Source of the DNA: Lachnotalea glycerini
GTDB taxonomy: Bacteria; Bacillota; Clostridia; Lachnospirales; Lachnospiraceae
Direction of reading: 5' to 3'
Length of the DNA stretch: 38,245 bases
Assembly: GCF_003201285.1 (NCBI RefSeq)
Contig: NZ_QICS01000022.1
Location: 1 to 38,245, forward strand
Shown piece by piece: positions 1 through 7,384 of the stretch. Positions within the stretch are counted from its first letter, which is position 1; each line of letters opens with the position of its first letter. A program made the position numbers and the translations under genes. The notes under the pieces are model-generated. The model did no database searches, was not told the origin of the DNA, and was given only the letters and a program-made list of their open reading frames with translations.

Positions 1-142
1 AAATTAGTAGACAAGGGTTTGCAACAAATGATTGCATGACGTAAAGCTGTAGAAAGAAGAATGTCGGAAAGCCGTATGAGGGAAAACCTCACGTACGGTT
101 TGATGAGGGGAAAGAGGTCTTGCGACCTCCGACCTACTCTAC
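1..142 (+). mobile_element. Group II intron 3' end (domains V and VI), truncated by the window start
   Basis: Domain V is seen at about 70-101. It starts with the catalytic AGC triad (70-72), has the AGCCGT/ACGGTT basal pairing, and a GAGG/CCTC distal stem with a GAAAA loop. Domain VI follows at 105-139: G105-A106-G107 pair with C137-T138-C139, A136 is left as the bulged branch-point adenosine, G108-G110 pair with C133-T135, and GAGGTC (114-119) pairs with GACCTC (124-129) around a TTGC loop. The exact 3' splice site is unresolved between about 142 and 146. The first 39 bases are open in frame 1 and end with TGA; this could be the tail of an intron-encoded protein but is too short to recognise. 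The intron is followed at once by repeat copy R1. Confidence 0.85.
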
Positions 143-149
143 AATTGTG

Positions 150-303
150 TCCTATTACATAAAAATGCTCCGCAGGATGCACACGAATGCAAGTGGAAAA
201 TGTCAAAGCGTGACTGCATTCGGCGCTGGAAAGCGGTCAAGTTCCTCATGAGTCAGGAATTAGGGAGCCAATGCAGACTTGTCCGCTTTGTTGTTTCATA
301 GGA
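150..303 (+). repeat. Dispersed structured repeat, copy R1
   Basis: A full-length copy bounded by TCCTAT (150-155) and TTTCATAGGA (294-303). The body holds a bulged hairpin closed by GAATGCA (185-191) and TGCATTC. A long stem follows: AAAGCGGTCAAGT (230-242) pairs with ACTTGTCCGCTTT (277-289) with one T-T mismatch, enclosing a small CCTCATGAG hairpin. The 19 bases at 147-165 are identical to 15608-15626 in copy R2. The group II intron lies immediately to the left, so the left part of the unit is displaced or lost. Confidence 0.8.
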
Positions 304-350
304 AAGACCTTGTTGTGGTAACGTTGTCCGCTTTCTTGTATACTAGGAAA
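304..350 (+). repeat. Repeat linker plus deleted partial copy
   Basis: The linker of the repeat family (AAAGACCTTGTTGTGGTAAC, 304-323) is followed directly by GTCCGCTTTCTTG (326-338) and TACTAGGAAA. That second part matches the 3' end of the repeat body and its closing inverted repeat. This looks like a second tandem unit from which most of the body has been deleted. The 200 bases between here and the promoter at 549 are AT-rich, and I see no gene in them. Confidence 0.6.
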
Positions 351-515
351 CTTGTAAACAATGACAGATATGAACGAAACGAAAGCAAACGAAAGAATAA
401 AAATAATAATGAATAAAATAGTTGATAATGATGCACAAAAATATAATTTAAAATAGTGATTAATCAAAAGTATATTGTTATATAACATTGTTTAATTTGT
501 ATATATTAATAATAG

Positions 516-577
516 TGTACAAATAAAAAATAATTATTAAAAAATATATTGACATAATGTACAAATAAGATTAAAAT
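516..577 (+). promoter_or_regulatory. Sigma-A promoter with paired TGTACAAATAA direct repeats
   Basis: TTGACA (549-554), a 17-base spacer and TAAAAT (572-577) form a near-consensus promoter for the sugar transporter operon beginning at 649. An exact 11-base direct repeat TGTACAAATAA occurs at 516-526 and 558-568, 42 bases apart (about four helical turns). The second copy lies in the spacer between -35 and -10. This is a plausible operator pair for a repressor, perhaps the DeoR-type protein encoded at 6560; that link is an inference. Confidence 0.65.
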
Positions 578-648
578 AATCTCATACGAAAACAAAATGA
601 CATAAACAATCATAAGTAATCAATTCGAGTAAATTTGGAGGTGGCGAT

Positions 649-2139
649 GTGCAGAATACGTATCTGGAAATGTCAAATGTAAGTAAAACGTTCCCGGGAG
701 TTAAAGCACTAAATAATGTTAAGTTTGATATTAGACCTGGCGAAGTGCATGCGCTTGTTGGAGAAAATGGGGCAGGAAAGTCTACATTAATAAAAATTCT
801 ATCAGGATTTCAATCTCCCGATGAGGGAGCTGTCATTAAAATTGAAGGAAAAGAAACAAAACTAAATGGAGTCATGGATGCAATTAAGCAGGGAATCGCA
901 GTTATATATCAAGATTTCAGCTTATTTAGAAATTTAACAGTAGCTGAAAATATTGGTATCAATGACATTATTGAAGAGAATAAAATGACTTTGAATTGGA
1001 AAAAAATTAATAAGAAGGCAGAAAAGGCACTTTCAATATTAGGAAGTGATATTAGTCCTAAAGAGACAGTGGAGAATTTATCTATTGCAAAACAGCAAAT
1101 GGTTGCTATTGCCAGTGCAATTGCACAGGATGCAAAGATGATAGTTATGGATGAACCTACTTCAGCTTTATCAAAAGGAGAGGTAGAAAATTTATATACG
1201 ATCATTGATTCACTAAAAGAAAAGAACATTGCAATTATGTTTGTGAGCCATAAAATGGATGAACTTTTTCATGTTGCAGACCGATTTACTATTTTTCGAG
1301 ATGGTACATATGTTGGAACTGTTGATAAAGATGACATTGATGAAAACGGATTAGTTTCCATGATGGTAGGAAGAAAAGTTGAAATCAAAAGTTATGCAAA
1401 TCTGGAAAAGAAAAATGAAGTCGCATTAGAGGTAAAAAACTTATCCAAAAAGGGTAATTTTAAAGATATCAATTTCAAATTATATAAAGGAGAAGTACTC
1501 GGAATAACAGGGTTGGTAGGCGCAGGAAGAAGTGAGATGGTGCAAGCTATATTTGGTATTAATCTTCCGTGTGAAGGCCAAATTCTGATAGAGGGAAAAG
1601 AGGTTCAGATTACATCTCCGGCTAAAGCGTTAGAACAAGGAATTGCTTATATTCCTGAAAGCCGGCAGACACAAGGACTCGTTCTTGCAAAGACAATAGA
1701 AAGTAATATAACGCTTCCCATGCTGAAAAAATTCAAAAATAAATTTGGACTGGTAGATAGGAAAACACAAAGGGCTTCAGTAGATAAATGGGTAACTATG
1801 CTGGATGTACGTCCAAATAATCCAGATATGCTGGCAATGCAGTTGTCAGGCGGTAATCAGCAAAAGGTTGTATTGGCGAAATGGATTGCTACAGAGGCTA
1901 AGATTTTAATTGTAGATGAGCCGACAAATGGTGTTGATATTGGTGCAAAAGCAGAAATTCACCAGATATTGAGAAAGCTTGCAGCAGAAGGAACCGCTGT
2001 TATTGTAATTAGTTCAGAGCTTCCTGAAGTTTTATCAGTCAGTGACAGAATTCTTGTTATGAGAAGAGGAAGAATTACGTTAGAAATTGATAATAAAGAA
2101 GTGACCCAGGAAATGATTATGAGCAAGGCTGTACTATAA
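649..2139 (+). CDS. Simple-sugar ABC transporter ATPase (RbsA/MglA/LsrA type)
   Basis: Two-domain ATPase that energises uptake of a monosaccharide through the two permeases encoded next. NBD1 has Walker A GENGAGKST (residues 38-46), a degenerate signature LSIAKQQ and Walker B MIVMDEPTSAL. NBD2 has the degenerate P-loop GLVGAGRSE typical of this family, signature LSGGNQQKVVLAKW and Walker B ILIVDEPTNGVD. The length of 496 aa is normal. The start is GTG at 649, preceded by GGAGGTGG (637-644); the ATG at 647 is out of frame. The stop is 10 to 20 bases before the permease start, so the genes are co-transcribed. The ATPase-permease-permease-binding protein order matches LsrACDB and rhamnose-type systems, but the ATPase alone does not define the sugar. 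Confidence 0.93.
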   Translation: MQNTYLEMSNVSKTFPGVKALNNVKFDIRPGEVHALVGENGAGKSTLIKILSGFQSPDEGAVIKIEGKETKLNGVMDAIKQGIAVIYQDFSLFRNLTVAENIGINDIIEENKMTLNWKKINKKAEKALSILGSDISPKETVENLSIAKQQMVAIASAIAQDAKMIVMDEPTSALSKGEVENLYTIIDSLKEKNIAIMFVSHKMDELFHVADRFTIFRDGTYVGTVDKDDIDENGLVSMMVGRKVEIKSYANLEKKNEVALEVKNLSKKGNFKDINFKLYKGEVLGITGLVGAGRSEMVQAIFGINLPCEGQILIEGKEVQITSPAKALEQGIAYIPESRQTQGLVLAKTIESNITLPMLKKFKNKFGLVDRKTQRASVDKWVTMLDVRPNNPDMLAMQLSGGNQQKVVLAKWIATEAKILIVDEPTNGVDIGAKAEIHQILRKLAAEGTAVIVISSELPEVLSVSDRILVMRRGRITLEIDNKEVTQEMIMSKAVL

Positions 2140-2158
2140 AATATGGGAGGTGGTAATT

Positions 2159-3157
2159 GTGAAGAAATTTACAAAACGAAAAGAATTCGGAATCATACTC
2201 ATTATTCTTATCATGTCATTCATTTTAACAATTGTAAGTAGTGCTTTTCTAAAAGCTGACAATATAATTGATATTTTAAGAAATAATGCAGTTTACGGAA
2301 TTATGGCATTTGGTATGTTGCCTGTTCTGATCTCAGGGGGTATCGACTTATCTGTTGCTTCAAGCATAGCACTTTGTGCCGTTGTTGCAGGAAAGATTAT
2401 GACGGTTTTTGATACCAATATTGTAATTGTATTTATTATAAGTATGTTAGTTGGTGCATTAATTGGCTTGATAAATGGTTTAATCATTACAAAATTAAAA
2501 ATTGCTCCGATGGTTGCTACGTTAGGAATTATGACCGTTACACTAGGAGTTGTATTACTTTATACAGGCGGAACCTGGATATCCGGACTTCCTGAATACT
2601 TTAAGGAATTTGGTATGGCTAAATTAGGAAATATTCCCACTAAAAATGGTCTGACATTAGGAATTCCATCACAGGTAATTATACTAATATTATCCGGGGT
2701 GGTAACGTGGCTGATGCTAAGATACACATTAATTGGACGTGGAATATATGCAATTGGAGGCAGCGAGGCATCAGCTGTTAGAGTAGGATATAATGTTGAC
2801 AAGATTAAAGTTTTTATTTATATGTACAGCGGTATTATGACTGGAATAGCAGCCGTAGTACACACTTCAATTGTACAGCAGGTTGACCCGAATACGTTCT
2901 TGGGATACGAGCTTACCGTTATTTCAACGGTAGTAATTGGTGGAGCCAGTACAATGGGAGGAGTAGGAACTGTACTTGGAACTACTTTTGGTATCATATT
3001 AATGGGAATATTACAAAATGGTCTTATATTGGCAAAGATTCCCACTTACTGGCAGAAAATCGTTATGGGATTGGTAATACTAATTGCCATTTCGGTTGAT
3101 GTTATTAATCGAAAAAGAGAACAGTCAAAACTAGTTCGCGTAGATGTCGAGGGATAG
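2159..3157 (+). CDS. Sugar ABC transporter permease 1 (RbsC/BPD_transp_2 family)
   Basis: Hydrophobic integral membrane protein of about 332 aa with many predicted helices. It carries the family features of ribose-type permeases: SGGIDLSVAS near residue 60, INGLIITKLKIAPMVATLG in the middle, and the cytoplasmic-loop signature IGGSEASAVRVGYNVDKIK. I chose GTG at 2159 rather than the earlier in-frame GTG at 2150. The earlier codon lies inside the Shine-Dalgarno GGGAGGTGG (2145-2153), whereas 2159 is correctly spaced from it. It is paired with a second non-identical permease, as in systems with a heterodimeric membrane channel (LsrCD, RhaPQ). Confidence 0.9.
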   Translation: MKKFTKRKEFGIILIILIMSFILTIVSSAFLKADNIIDILRNNAVYGIMAFGMLPVLISGGIDLSVASSIALCAVVAGKIMTVFDTNIVIVFIISMLVGALIGLINGLIITKLKIAPMVATLGIMTVTLGVVLLYTGGTWISGLPEYFKEFGMAKLGNIPTKNGLTLGIPSQVIILILSGVVTWLMLRYTLIGRGIYAIGGSEASAVRVGYNVDKIKVFIYMYSGIMTGIAAVVHTSIVQQVDPNTFLGYELTVISTVVIGGASTMGGVGTVLGTTFGIILMGILQNGLILAKIPTYWQKIVMGLVILIAISVDVINRKREQSKLVRVDVEG

Positions 3158-3166
3158 GAGGATAAG

Positions 3167-4180
3167 ATGAATTATATAAAAAAAATACAATCCAAACATT
3201 CCAATGAATTTACTTTAACTATAATATTTATCGGAATATTTATACTAATGGGAGCGTTATCACCAGATAAATTTTTATCAATAAATAATATAAAAACAAT
3301 GGCATTTCAAATGCCGGAATTTGGTATCATGGCTATTGGTATGATGATAACCATATTAACAGGTGGTATTAATCTTTCCATAACAAATGGAGCTGCTTTA
3401 TCTGCAATCGTTACGGCGTTTATATTATCAAGTGATTTTTCTGAAACCAATCCTATTATGGGAGTTGTACTAGCTTTAATAGCATGTATTATAGTTGCAT
3501 CTCTTACAGGTATTATAAATGGAACAGTAATTGCCTATATTGGTGTTGCACCAATGCTTGTTACACTAGGTACGAAAACGTTATTTGAGGGGATTGGACT
3601 TAATTTTACTAAAGGTGGTGCGATTTCAGGTTTTCCAGATATTTATTCAGAAATTGGTAACGGAGATTTATTGGGTATCCCAATTCCACTTATTCTCTAT
3701 ATTGTTGTTATCGTTATAAGTTATTTATTAATAGAAAGAAGTGCATGGGGCACAGAAGTATTTATGGTTGGATGTAATGAAACTGCTACCAGATTTTCAG
3801 GAATCAATACAAAAAAAACATTAATGAAAGTATATTTATTCTCGGGAATTATGTCAGGTATCGCATCTTTAATTATTTCTTCCCGTTATAATTCAGCTAA
3901 GACAGATTATGGCTCTTCCTATTTAATGCAGAGTATTACGGCTGTCGTTTTAGGAGGAACTAGTATTTCTGGTGGTCATGGTTCTGTGGTTGGAACAATT
4001 GTAGCAATTGCTATTATGCAGGTAATATCAACAGGCCTAAATATATTGGGAGTAAACCGCTATATTGTTGATATTATTACAGGTGGTATTTTGATTGTTA
4101 TTCTTGCGATTCGTTTTATATCAAAAGAAATGGCAGATAAAAAAATGATTAAATTAAGATCTGCCAGTTCAGTGAAATAA
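3167..4180 (+). CDS. Sugar ABC transporter permease 2 (RbsC/BPD_transp_2 family)
   Basis: Second membrane subunit of the transporter, 337 aa. It has the same topology as the preceding permease but a divergent sequence. Family elements seen are TGGINLSITNGAALSAIV near residue 65, INGTVIAYIGVAPMLVTLG near 120, GCNETATRFSGINTKKT near 205, and VLGGTSISGGHGSVVGT towards the C terminus. Its ATG lies 9 bases after the previous stop, with AGGAGG at 3157-3162. Together with the first permease it probably forms a heterodimeric channel. A 169-base gap with a hairpin separates it from the binding-protein gene. Confidence 0.9.
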   Translation: MNYIKKIQSKHSNEFTLTIIFIGIFILMGALSPDKFLSINNIKTMAFQMPEFGIMAIGMMITILTGGINLSITNGAALSAIVTAFILSSDFSETNPIMGVVLALIACIIVASLTGIINGTVIAYIGVAPMLVTLGTKTLFEGIGLNFTKGGAISGFPDIYSEIGNGDLLGIPIPLILYIVVIVISYLLIERSAWGTEVFMVGCNETATRFSGINTKKTLMKVYLFSGIMSGIASLIISSRYNSAKTDYGSSYLMQSITAVVLGGTSISGGHGSVVGTIVAIAIMQVISTGLNILGVNRYIVDIITGGILIVILAIRFISKEMADKKMIKLRSASSVK

Positions 4181-4278
4181 AGTAATAGTTTAGTTGATTC
4201 CAAAGTTTTGGTAAGTATTTTTAAAGGGTATGCATCAAAACTAAGAATAAAACAGAGTCGGCAGAGCTGATTCACTGG

Positions 4279-4297
4279 GAGTTTACATGATAAACTC
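4279..4297 (+). other. Intra-operon hairpin between permease and binding-protein genes
   Basis: GAGTTTA (4279-4285), loop CATGA, then TAAACTC (4291-4297) make a 7-bp stem. There is no U-run, so it is more likely an mRNA processing or stability element than a terminator. Such elements often allow a binding protein to be expressed in excess over its permeases; that role is inferred. Confidence 0.4.
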
Positions 4298-4349
4298 TAC
4301 TCAAATGGCGCATTTTATTGTGCAAAGATAACTAAAAGGAGGAAACAAA

Positions 4350-5393
4350 ATGAAAAAGAAAGTGTTAAGTGCATTAATGGCGGTGGCTATGATTTCGAGC
4401 CTATTAGCCGGATGTAGCAGCAAGACAGAAAATTCTTCAACAGAAACACAAACAACAGAGACAAAATCAACGGAAGCGCAGACAACAGAAACAGAATCAA
4501 CGGAAAGTTCATATGATATCGTTGTTATGCCAAAATTAATTGGAATTCCATATTTTACACAAACAGGGGAAGGTGCAAAACAAGCAGGAGAAGAATTGGG
4601 CGTAAACGTTATTTATAACGGACCTACTACCGCAGATGCAGCAGAGCAGGTAAAAATGCTTGAAGATTATATTACACAAGGTGTAGATGCAATTTGTGTG
4701 GCACCTAACGATGCAGCAGCACTAGATCCAGTTCTTAAAAAAGCAAAAGAAGCTGGAATTCTTGTACTTGACTGGGATACAGAGGCAACAAAGGATTTAG
4801 TAGATGCATCAATTCATCAGATTGATGATCAAGAATTGGGCGAGCATCTTGCTCAAAAATTAGTAGATTATATGGGAACAGAGGATGGAGAATATGCTAT
4901 TATTACAGGTTCTTTGTCAGCTTCTAATTTAAATACATGGATTCAGTACGCAAAAGAATATATGGAAGCAAAATATCCTAATATGAAATTAGTGACAGAT
5001 CCAGTTGGAACAGATGAAAAACAAACAGAAGCATTATCAAAAACAAAAGACTTATTAAAAGCATATCCAGATCTAAAAGGTATCATTGCGGTATCAACAC
5101 CTGCTCCAATTGGAGCGGCTCAAGCAATTGCTGAATTAGGCTTACAGGATCAGGTATCTGTGGTTGGAACGGCAGTAAAAGAGGATTGTCAGGAAGTATT
5201 AGCAGATGGTTCATTAGACCTTGGATGCTTATGGAATACACAAGATCTTGGATATTTAACAGTAGCAGTTGCTAAATCATTATTAGACGGAAACCAACTT
5301 ACAGATGGAATGGAAGTGGAAGGCTTTGGTACCATTCAAGTTAGTGGCGATAAAAATGTTATCCTTGGACCTCCAGAAGACTACGTGAAGTAA
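4350..5393 (+). CDS. Sugar-binding lipoprotein (LsrB/RbsB-like, Peripla_BP_4)
   Basis: Extracytoplasmic substrate-binding protein of the transporter encoded upstream. Residues 1-21 are a lipoprotein signal peptide with lipobox LLAGC and lipidated Cys22. Residues 26-54 form a Thr/Glu/Ser linker built on imperfect TTET.STE repeats, which should tether the domain to the membrane. The rest is a type I periplasmic-binding fold. The start PKLIGIPYF and GAKQAGEELGV...YNGPT strongly recalls the AI-2 receptor LsrB. From memory of LsrB, the lysine (K62 here) and the aspartate in WD (D143) are kept. The Asp-Gln pair that contacts AI-2 aligns with N193-L194, so AI-2 is doubtful and a pentose or deoxysugar is equally possible. 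RBS AAAGGAGG; the length of 347 aa is normal. Confidence 0.88.
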   Translation: MKKKVLSALMAVAMISSLLAGCSSKTENSSTETQTTETKSTEAQTTETESTESSYDIVVMPKLIGIPYFTQTGEGAKQAGEELGVNVIYNGPTTADAAEQVKMLEDYITQGVDAICVAPNDAAALDPVLKKAKEAGILVLDWDTEATKDLVDASIHQIDDQELGEHLAQKLVDYMGTEDGEYAIITGSLSASNLNTWIQYAKEYMEAKYPNMKLVTDPVGTDEKQTEALSKTKDLLKAYPDLKGIIAVSTPAPIGAAQAIAELGLQDQVSVVGTAVKEDCQEVLADGSLDLGCLWNTQDLGYLTVAVAKSLLDGNQLTDGMEVEGFGTIQVSGDKNVILGPPEDYVK

Positions 5394-5475
5394 TAATATA
5401 AATATTTATGAGACAAAAAAGTGCATCTCGCATAATTTCCTAAAATAGGAATTAAAATATTCTCAGTAAATATAT

Positions 5476-5511
5476 AAATAGTGGTTTTGCTGAGTGCAAA
5501 GCCACTATTTT
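5476..5511 (+). terminator. Strong hairpin, probable terminator after the binding-protein gene
   Basis: AAATAGTGGTTTTGC (5476-5490) and GCAAAGCCACTATTT (5496-5510) pair over 15 bp with one G-U and a 5-base loop TGAGT. The right arm ends in TTTT. The U-run is short, so termination may be partial, allowing reduced read-through into the ribokinase gene whose RBS is only 36 bases downstream. Confidence 0.65.
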
Positions 5512-5559
5512 AAAATAAACAAATATAGAAAAATGATTGAGAGAGCAAGGAGAATCTTC

Positions 5560-6483
5560 TTGGGTAAAATATTAGTAGTTGGAAGCATCAATATGGATGT
5601 TATTATTTCTTTAAACACCGTTCCAAAAGCAGGAGAAAGTATTCTTTGCAAAGAGGTTTCATATGCATGTGGAGGAAAAGGGGCAAATCAGGCAGGAGCC
5701 ATAGCAAGGCTTGGTTTTGAAACTGTTATTTTCGGAGCAGTGGGCAATGACCAATATGGAGAAATATTACTTGATAATTTAAAAGACAATAAGATTGATA
5801 TGAGCAGAGTGGAGAAAATAGGAGATCAGACTGGCGTGGCTTATATATTGCTTGAAGAGAGTGGAGAAAATAGGATTGTTGTTTCTTTGGGAGCTAATGA
5901 AAAAATTAAACCCAAAGATATTGATCTTTATGTTAAACCACTTTTGGATGAAGTTGATATGGTTATGCTTCAATTGGAGATTCCATTAGACTGTGTGGAA
6001 CATATAATTAATTTAGCCAAAGTACAAGGAGTTAGAACCTTTGTGGATGCAGGGCCAGTTAGGAATTGTCGGATTGAGTCCTTAAAAAATGCATGGTGTG
6101 TAAGTCCAAATGAAACTGAATTGGGAGCATTGTTTAACAGAGAGATTAAAACCGAAACTGAAATGATTAAAGCGGCTGAACAATTAATTAACATAGGGGT
6201 TGAATGTGTGTTAATTAAATTAGGTGCAAAGGGATGCTTTTATATTAGCAGGGAGGAAAGAATAAGGAAAGAAAGCTATAAGGTGAAAGTAATTGATACT
6301 ACAGCAGCAGGAGATAGCTTTAGCGCAGGCTTTGTCGGAGCTGTGACAGATAATAAAACGATAGAAGAAGCGCTTGTATATGCAAGTAAATGCGGAGCGA
6401 TAGCGGTAACAAAAAAAGGAGCAAGTGACAGTCTTCCAACCAAAGAGGCAGTTGAAAGCTTTGAAAAACTTTACATGTTATAA
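5560..6483 (+). CDS. rbsK: Ribokinase-family sugar kinase (PfkB superfamily)
   Basis: ATP-dependent phosphorylation of D-ribose (or a close pentose) to the 5-phosphate. From the TTG at 5560 the protein is 307 aa, the normal ribokinase length. TTG is preceded by AAGGAG (5547-5552) at 7 bases; a longer frame back to 5494 would run through the terminator hairpin and is rejected. The N terminus GKILVVGSINMDV, the substrate motif GGKGANQAG near residue 40, and the anion-hole/catalytic motif DTTAAGDSFSAG (D246-D252, D252 as base) are all those of RbsK. The position directly after an RbsA/B/C-type transporter supports pentose use. Confidence 0.88.
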   Translation: MGKILVVGSINMDVIISLNTVPKAGESILCKEVSYACGGKGANQAGAIARLGFETVIFGAVGNDQYGEILLDNLKDNKIDMSRVEKIGDQTGVAYILLEESGENRIVVSLGANEKIKPKDIDLYVKPLLDEVDMVMLQLEIPLDCVEHIINLAKVQGVRTFVDAGPVRNCRIESLKNAWCVSPNETELGALFNREIKTETEMIKAAEQLINIGVECVLIKLGAKGCFYISREERIRKESYKVKVIDTTAAGDSFSAGFVGAVTDNKTIEEALVYASKCGAIAVTKKGASDSLPTKEAVESFEKLYML

Positions 6484-6511
6484 TAAAGAGTATTATAATC
6501 AAAGTAGCTTA

Positions 6512-6520
6512 TGATATAAT
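6512..6520 (+). promoter_or_regulatory. Extended -10 promoter for the DeoR-type gene
   Basis: TG-A-TATAAT at 6512-6520 is an extended -10 motif 40 bases before the DeoR ATG. A further TATAAT lies at 6494-6499. No good -35 hexamer is visible, which fits extended -10 promoters. It would allow the regulator and downstream genes to be transcribed separately from the transporter. Confidence 0.5.
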
Positions 6521-6559
6521 ACAAATTATTATAGATTAAAATGAGAGGATAATGCTCCT

Positions 6560-7339
6560 ATGTTTCAAATTGAACGTTTACAAATGATTAGACAAATGAT
6601 AAGGGAACAAAAAACAGTCGATGTCATCTTACTTAGTAAGAGTCTCAGGGTTTCAGAAGTTACAATTCGCCGTGATCTGGAAAAGCTTGAGAGCGAAGGT
6701 ATATTGACTAGAACCTATGGGGGAGCTGTTCTAAATGAAACATTAACAGTGCCTTCTCTTGTGAAGGAAGAGGAGGATGCTAAGAGAGTAATTTCAGAGC
6801 AGAGCAAGGTATTAGGAGAATTAAGCGCATCCATAGTAGAGGACTTTGACATACTTTTTTTGGATAGAGGCGATAGTAATCTTATACTTGCAGAAAAAAT
6901 ATGCAGTAAAAATGGCGTTGTGGTTTTTACCAATAGTCTTGATGTATTGGAAATTATGCGTAAATACAAGAATGGAAAGATAATTCTAATCGGTGGAAGT
7001 TTTGATTATAGTAAGAACATACTATGTAATTTTAATAGCGGGGTGCCATTTCCAGACAGAAGGATTAATAAGGCTTTTGTTCACATCCAGGCAGCAGATA
7101 TGGAAAATGGAATTGCAGTTAATGATAATGAAGATGCATATTTATACGCTCAACTAAAAAGTAAAGCTGGAAGTATAGTTGCAATTATGGAAAAACCTGT
7201 TTTCGATAAAATAGGCCTGTATAAAGTTGATGATATTTTAGGAGTGGATTATGTAATAACAGAGGAAGGAATCCCAGACAGATATAAAACCTATTTTTAT
7301 AAAAATGGAGTACAATTACATCAAAAATTCGATTTATAA
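6560..7339 (+). CDS. DeoR-family transcriptional regulator with atypical effector domain
   Basis: 259 aa, the standard DeoR length. The N-terminal winged helix-turn-helix is at residues 3-58, with the family hallmark VSEVTIRRDLEKLESEGILTRTYGGA. The C-terminal domain has the DeoR_C fold, which normally binds a phosphosugar. The usual DxGTT phosphate-binding segment is here LDRGDSN (101-107), and the usual DSSKFG-like segment reads MEKPVFDKIG. The effector site therefore seems altered, and another ligand is possible. It is encoded inside the pentose cluster, 77 bases after ribokinase, and likely controls it. Confidence 0.85.
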   Translation: MFQIERLQMIRQMIREQKTVDVILLSKSLRVSEVTIRRDLEKLESEGILTRTYGGAVLNETLTVPSLVKEEEDAKRVISEQSKVLGELSASIVEDFDILFLDRGDSNLILAEKICSKNGVVVFTNSLDVLEIMRKYKNGKIILIGGSFDYSKNILCNFNSGVPFPDRRINKAFVHIQAADMENGIAVNDNEDAYLYAQLKSKAGSIVAIMEKPVFDKIGLYKVDDILGVDYVITEEGIPDRYKTYFYKNGVQLHQKFDL

Positions 7340-7384
7340 CTTATCAAGAAAGGCTTGTGTAAAAAATACAAAAGGGTGCATATT

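Noticed and set aside
246-488. Open frame of 80 codons on the minus strand
   Set aside because: It lies over repeat R1 and the AT-rich promoter region, has no RBS and a low-complexity hydrophobic translation.
5494-5559. N-terminal extension of ribokinase from ATG 5494
   Set aside because: It would translate through the terminator hairpin and lacks an RBS; TTG 5560 has AAGGAG and gives the normal N terminus.
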